The translations under genes and the position numbers were made by a program. Positions 61,207-64,000 of a stretch of DNA of 64,000 nucleotides are shown here, in pieces. The notes beneath the pieces were generated by a model, which was given only the letters and a program-made list of their open reading frames with translations, was not told the origin of the DNA and ran no database searches. Position 1 is the first letter of the stretch. Every line of letters starts with the position of its first letter. This DNA comes from Lacrimispora amygdalina (GTDB lineage Bacteria > Bacillota > Clostridia > Lachnospirales > Lachnospiraceae): the NCBI RefSeq assembly GCF_900205965.1, contig NZ_OAOF01000004.1, positions 267,940-331,939 of the forward strand, read 5' to 3'.

Positions 61207-62757
61207 TTATCCCCGATATACAATTTTACCATCCATTATCGTTAGTATTACTTGGGCTTTTTTTGCTTCTCTCGCATCAACTACTAATAGATTTTTATCA
61301 AACACTGTTATATCTGCCAATTTTCCTTCTTCTAAGGTTCCTAACTTATGGCTCATACCTAGATTCTTCTGTCCTCCGATTGTCCAGGCTTTCAAAAGTT
61401 CTGAAACTTCAAGTGTATTTTCACTTTGGAATGGCTCCTCGCTGCCATCCAAATATCCACCGACAGAATAATAAATAGATTCAGGAACACTGGTAATCAT
61501 TAATGGTAAATCTGTAGCACCACTTAGTGTCATTCCACAGTCCAGCATCTTACGACGGTTCCAGTAGTACTTTCCTCGTTCCTTACCGATTGTACTTTCG
61601 ATAGTTTCCAATAATACCTTTGAGGAATCCAGGGACATTATCTGGAAATATAATTCAGCAATTGCTCCAATTTCACCAAGCTTTTCCAGATCCTTAGGGT
61701 CTGTGAATTCCATATCCGTAATGGCATGATGATTTTTCAATTTTCCATTTACCCTTTTGCATTTTTCATAAATGCTTGTTATTTTTCCAACTGCACCATC
61801 CCCTTGCGCATGCAAGGTCCATCGAAAATCTTCTTTGTCTGCAGCAAGAACATCTGCTTCAATCTCTTCGTAAGGAATCTGGATACTACAGGTATACAGT
61901 TTACCCTCATATGGCTCCTTCAAATCCCCTTTGTGATCAGAAATCGTACCATCCGTCATGCGATTGAATCCACTAAAACGAATCTTATCTCCAGTAAACA
62001 TATCTCTCATATTTCTGGCATATTCCAGATTCATTTTTGCACCTACAGGCTGTGACATGAAAAATATCCTCAGATGAAGATTTTCAGAGTTTTCCATTTC
62101 CTTAAGATAATCGGTAAATCCGTAAAAATCATCAAAGCCCATTTCTTTTACCGTTGTCACTCCTCTGGAATTCATCATTTCCATGTAATCTGAAAATTCC
62201 TTTTCAATAAAATTACGGTCATTCAGATATTCTCGCATAATTCGATAATAGCTTTCCGGATAGCAAGTATCAGATGTAAATTTGTAAATATCACTTGCTA
62301 TCTGATTCATTATGCAAGTGGATCTGTCGGCCGCAAAAAGAATGACAGCTTTTTGTGGAAAATGCTCTTCCAGCATTTTCTCAGCCTCTTGCTGATTCCA
62401 TTTTTTAGGATCCCATCCATGTCCAAACATTGCCCCAAGTGATGGATGTTCTTCCTCATAGGCTTTCAAAATGGTTAGCCCTTTTTCATTATCCTGAACT
62501 GTTGACACATCTGCCCCAAGATGAAATACTGCATATCCAGTAAAAAAGGTATGCGTGTCCGTAATACCAGGCATAACCAGTTCTTCCTCAAAGGTCAAAA
62601 TATGATCTGCCCGACTCAAAATTTCTTCTGAAGGCTGCCCAATTCCTTTTTCAGCTATGCGATTTTCTTCTATACAAAGATAACCTTCATACGCATTTGA
62701 ATTCACACTATCAAATAGATTTTTTGCAACAATAACCATTGAAAATTTCTTCTCCAT
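61207..62757 (-). CDS. Amidohydrolase (YtcJ-like), atypical metal motif
   Basis: A 516-aa composite-domain amidohydrolase, first gene of the Amadori operon. The usual metal motif PGxxDxHxH reads VMPGITDTHTFF here, so the second His is replaced by Phe. Later ligand-type histidines are present in WTLHAQGDGAVG and NHHAITDMEF, and an Asp in SGATDLP. Typical relatives are Zn amidases or N-acyl hydrolases. It may deacylate or open a conjugated fructosyl-amino acid before phosphorylation; the altered motif suggests one-metal or changed chemistry. AAGGAAGAG precedes ATG 62757. Confidence 0.82.
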   Translation of the reverse strand: MEKKFSMVIVAKNLFDSVNSNAYEGYLCIEENRIAEKGIGQPSEEILSRADHILTFEEELVMPGITDTHTFFTGYAVFHLGADVSTVQDNEKGLTILKAYEEEHPSLGAMFGHGWDPKKWNQQEAEKMLEEHFPQKAVILFAADRSTCIMNQIASDIYKFTSDTCYPESYYRIMREYLNDRNFIEKEFSDYMEMMNSRGVTTVKEMGFDDFYGFTDYLKEMENSENLHLRIFFMSQPVGAKMNLEYARNMRDMFTGDKIRFSGFNRMTDGTISDHKGDLKEPYEGKLYTCSIQIPYEEIEADVLAADKEDFRWTLHAQGDGAVGKITSIYEKCKRVNGKLKNHHAITDMEFTDPKDLEKLGEIGAIAELYFQIMSLDSSKVLLETIESTIGKERGKYYWNRRKMLDCGMTLSGATDLPLMITSVPESIYYSVGGYLDGSEEPFQSENTLEVSELLKAWTIGGQKNLGMSHKLGTLEEGKLADITVFDKNLLVVDAREAKKAQVILTIMDGKIVYRG

Positions 62758-62793
62758 TTTTTCTCTTCCTTTCTTGTATTAGATTATATCATC

Positions 62794-62807
62794 TTATAAC
62801 GTTATAA
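62794..62807. promoter_or_regulatory. Perfect palindrome upstream of the Amadori operon (candidate GntR operator)
   Basis: TTATAACGTTATAA is a 14-bp perfect palindrome 37-50 bp upstream of the amidohydrolase start. A related near-palindrome TATAAGACCTTATA lies upstream of the GntR gene at 63719, sharing the CTTATAA half-site, which suggests one regulator binding both. Confidence 0.55.
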
Positions 62808-62886
62808 TTCAATATGACCTTTTTATGAATTAAATTATTTGGACATAATTAATATTTTTGTCTTTTATTTTTTGTTTATAATAAAC

Positions 62887-62953
62887 AAAAAACAGACTTC
62901 AAAAAAGGACTTTTGATATCTTTAATATCAAAATCTCCTATTTCTGAAGTCTG
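62887..62953 (-). terminator. Two-stem terminator of the GntR gene
   Basis: Minus strand CAGACTTCA pairs with TGAAGTCTG (62945-62953 and 62893-62901), with an inner TTTTGATAT/ATATCAAAA stem, followed by TTTTTTG. Next to it is the palindrome TTTGTTTAT-A-ATAAACAAA (62871-62889), which may be a separate operator for the amidohydrolase promoter. Confidence 0.75.
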
Positions 62954-62975
62954 CTGCTCCTGAGAATATAACCTT

Positions 62976-63701
62976 TTAAATTGAAATTCTATAACGTGAG
63001 CCAACTATGATTTCATAACTAATATACAATGGCTTCTCTTCCTCATCGTTCATATAGCTCTTCAAAATCATAACAGGTTCACCAACGTTCATTTTAAGAT
63101 AATCTGCTATTGGTTTCGATGCCGTTCGCACTTCTATAGTACTTCTCCCCTTCGCGAACTCTGTTATCTGGTAATCTTCTGCTAACAGTTGAAATAGAGA
63201 ACCATTCTCTAACTTTTCTACCTGAAGATCGGGTACACGTATTGCGGGTATATAAATCTGTTCATAAATGATTGGCAGATCATCTGCTGATAAAACCCGT
63301 TCAATATGATATAATCTTTTATCATCTGTCAGTTTCAGGAATTCATTCTGTCTCTCCTCTGCCTCTACAAAATGGCAGGCTATCACATGGGAAGCTGGCT
63401 TTCTTCCATTTGCACGACATGACTCTGAAAAACTCATATTATTATCTTTCTCTACTTTACGATATATCTTAGGTGCTTCTACAAATGTACCTTTTCCCTG
63501 ACGTTTTACCAAGATACCTTGTGTGCATAATTCTTCAATTGTTCTTCGCACCGTTATACGACTCACTTGATATTTTTCAGATAATTCTATTTCCGTTGGA
63601 ATCTGATCCCCTGCTTCATATTCACCTTTTTGTATTAAATCCTTTATTTCTTTCATCAGCTGTGCATATAATGGCTGCTGTGATTTTTTATCTATTTCCA
63701 T
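62976..63701 (-). CDS. GntR-family (HutC/UTRA) regulator, FrlR-like
   Basis: A 241-aa regulator: winged helix (about residues 8-75, with IELSEKYQVSRITVRRTIEELCTQGILVKRQGKGTFV) and a UTRA ligand-binding domain (about 95-240, ending KPLYISYEIIVGSRYRI). FrlR of E. coli is of this class. It is upstream of the amidohydrolase-led operon on the same strand with its own terminator, and the candidate operators at 62794 and 63719 suggest it controls both the operon and itself. Confidence 0.88.
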   Translation of the reverse strand: MEIDKKSQQPLYAQLMKEIKDLIQKGEYEAGDQIPTEIELSEKYQVSRITVRRTIEELCTQGILVKRQGKGTFVEAPKIYRKVEKDNNMSFSESCRANGRKPASHVIACHFVEAEERQNEFLKLTDDKRLYHIERVLSADDLPIIYEQIYIPAIRVPDLQVEKLENGSLFQLLAEDYQITEFAKGRSTIEVRTASKPIADYLKMNVGEPVMILKSYMNDEEEKPLYISYEIIVGSRYRISI

Positions 63702-63718
63702 AATTTACACCTTTCATA

Positions 63719-63732
63719 TATAAGACCTTATA
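63719..63732. promoter_or_regulatory. Near-palindrome upstream of the GntR gene (candidate autoregulatory operator)
   Basis: TATAAG-AC-CTTATA, arms perfect, 18-31 bp upstream of the GntR start and overlapping the probable -10 region. It resembles the TTATAACGTTATAA site near the operon start. Confidence 0.45.
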
Positions 63733-63901
63733 ATACATCATAGCGTAAATTTCTTTTCAGTGCAATATTTTTATAATTAATGAAGAAGCTCCATCATGTA
63801 TTGAATTATTGAAAAGATATTTATGGTAATGCCTTATTACAGGCAGGAGTCCGGTATGGCAGAGCTTGGTTTCAAACTGTCTGTTTAGTGTAAAATAAAA
63901 C

Positions 63902-63959
63902 TGTAACGAAATGCAATCCAAAAGTGTAACACTCCCTGCATAAAAAAATCCATTGTAAC
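63902..63959. repeat. Spaced TGTAAC repeats, possible insertion-sequence end
   Basis: TGTAAC occurs at 63902, 63925 and 63954, in the same orientation, within otherwise gene-free sequence 63733-64000. Repeated terminal boxes of this kind occur at the ends of some transposable elements (for example IS21-type), but no transposase is in the window, so this is only a candidate boundary. I see nothing else in the final 270 bp. Confidence 0.25.
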
Positions 63960-64000
63960 ACCCTTCCAAATCCATTATCCTTATGTTTGTCGAGAACTTA

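Noticed and set aside
63757..63975. A 72-codon minus-strand frame at the right edge
   Set aside because: No ribosome site, low-complexity composition, and it spans the spaced TGTAAC repeats. More likely non-coding or the end of a mobile element.
1..64000. CRISPR arrays, tRNA or rRNA genes
   Set aside because: No regularly spaced direct repeats of CRISPR length, no tRNA-like cloverleaf arms and no rRNA sequence were seen on either strand.

Overview
The window looks like the chromosome of an anaerobic, low-to-medium G+C Firmicute of the Clostridia, most likely a Lachnospiraceae-type gut organism. The evidence is a complete 4-hydroxybutyrate/crotonyl-CoA gene set with 4-hydroxybutyryl-CoA dehydratase, EtfAB with an acyl-CoA dehydrogenase, an ablA/ablB beta-lysine pair, clostridial-style ribosome binding sites, and many ABC importers. 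I see no rRNA, tRNA or CRISPR array.

Layout. 1-2.5 kb: c-di-AMP synthesis (cdaA with the start of cdaR) and two unknown membrane proteins. 2.5-7.2 kb: a MacB-like export operon (adaptor, ATPase, two FtsX permeases). 7.3-11.9 kb: a glycine betaine/proline-betaine OpuA importer next to a BusR-type GntR/RCK_C regulator, the class known to bind c-di-AMP. 12.0-19.8 kb: one minus-strand operon running MaoC fusion, ACP, LuxE, LuxC, AMP ligase, acyl-CoA dehydrogenase, EtfB, EtfA. 19.8-21.5 kb: a LysR regulator, a NifU-domain protein and a PQ-loop protein. 21.5-28.1 kb: the succinyl-CoA to crotonyl-CoA operon (CoA-acylating aldehyde dehydrogenase, Fe-alcohol dehydrogenase, 4-hydroxybutyryl-CoA dehydratase, two tandem CoA transferases), with a divergent LysR gene. 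29.5-35.1 kb: an OadB-like fragment, an ECF S component, ablAB and a polar amino-acid ABC importer.

35.2-45.0 kb is the most interesting block. It is visibly more A+T-rich than its flanks and encodes what looks like a self-contained cysteine-rich RiPP (ranthipeptide-like) system. It has two tandem precursor peptides of 42 and 40 aa, both too short for ordinary ORF calling. It also has a radical SAM/SPASM maturase, an ABC exporter, a Bce-type two-component system with its BceAB-type transporter, and a secreted YycO-like permuted-papain protein. Two promoter regions 8.7 kb apart in this block share a 33-bp element (28/33 identical) containing GA(A/G)TGGT direct repeats 21 bp apart. A separate TTACA-N4-TGTAA site precedes the BceAB genes. 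Precursor 2 is flanked by a perfect 16-bp inverted repeat, and precursor 1 is followed by a perfect 15-bp stem-loop.

45.0-49.1 kb is a decaying accessory island (MazG-like, HNH, an internally deleted DUF3427/PLD helicase remnant, MutT, YjbR, DUF2809), followed by a multiply frameshifted remnant. 49.1-56.5 kb is a sucrose/fructooligosaccharide operon (ABC importer, GH32, fructokinase) with a divergent LacI. 56.8-63.7 kb is a fructosyl-amino-acid (Amadori) operon (two SIS proteins, FrlD- and FrlB-like enzymes, a YfcC carrier, an odd amidohydrolase) with a HutC-type GntR regulator and candidate operators.

Taken together, the c-di-AMP, betaine and beta-lysine genes suggest osmoadaptation. The fermentation genes route C4 intermediates toward crotonyl/butyryl-CoA. 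The RiPP block appears to be an acquired peptide-production and self-protection cassette. All functions are inferred from sequence features alone.
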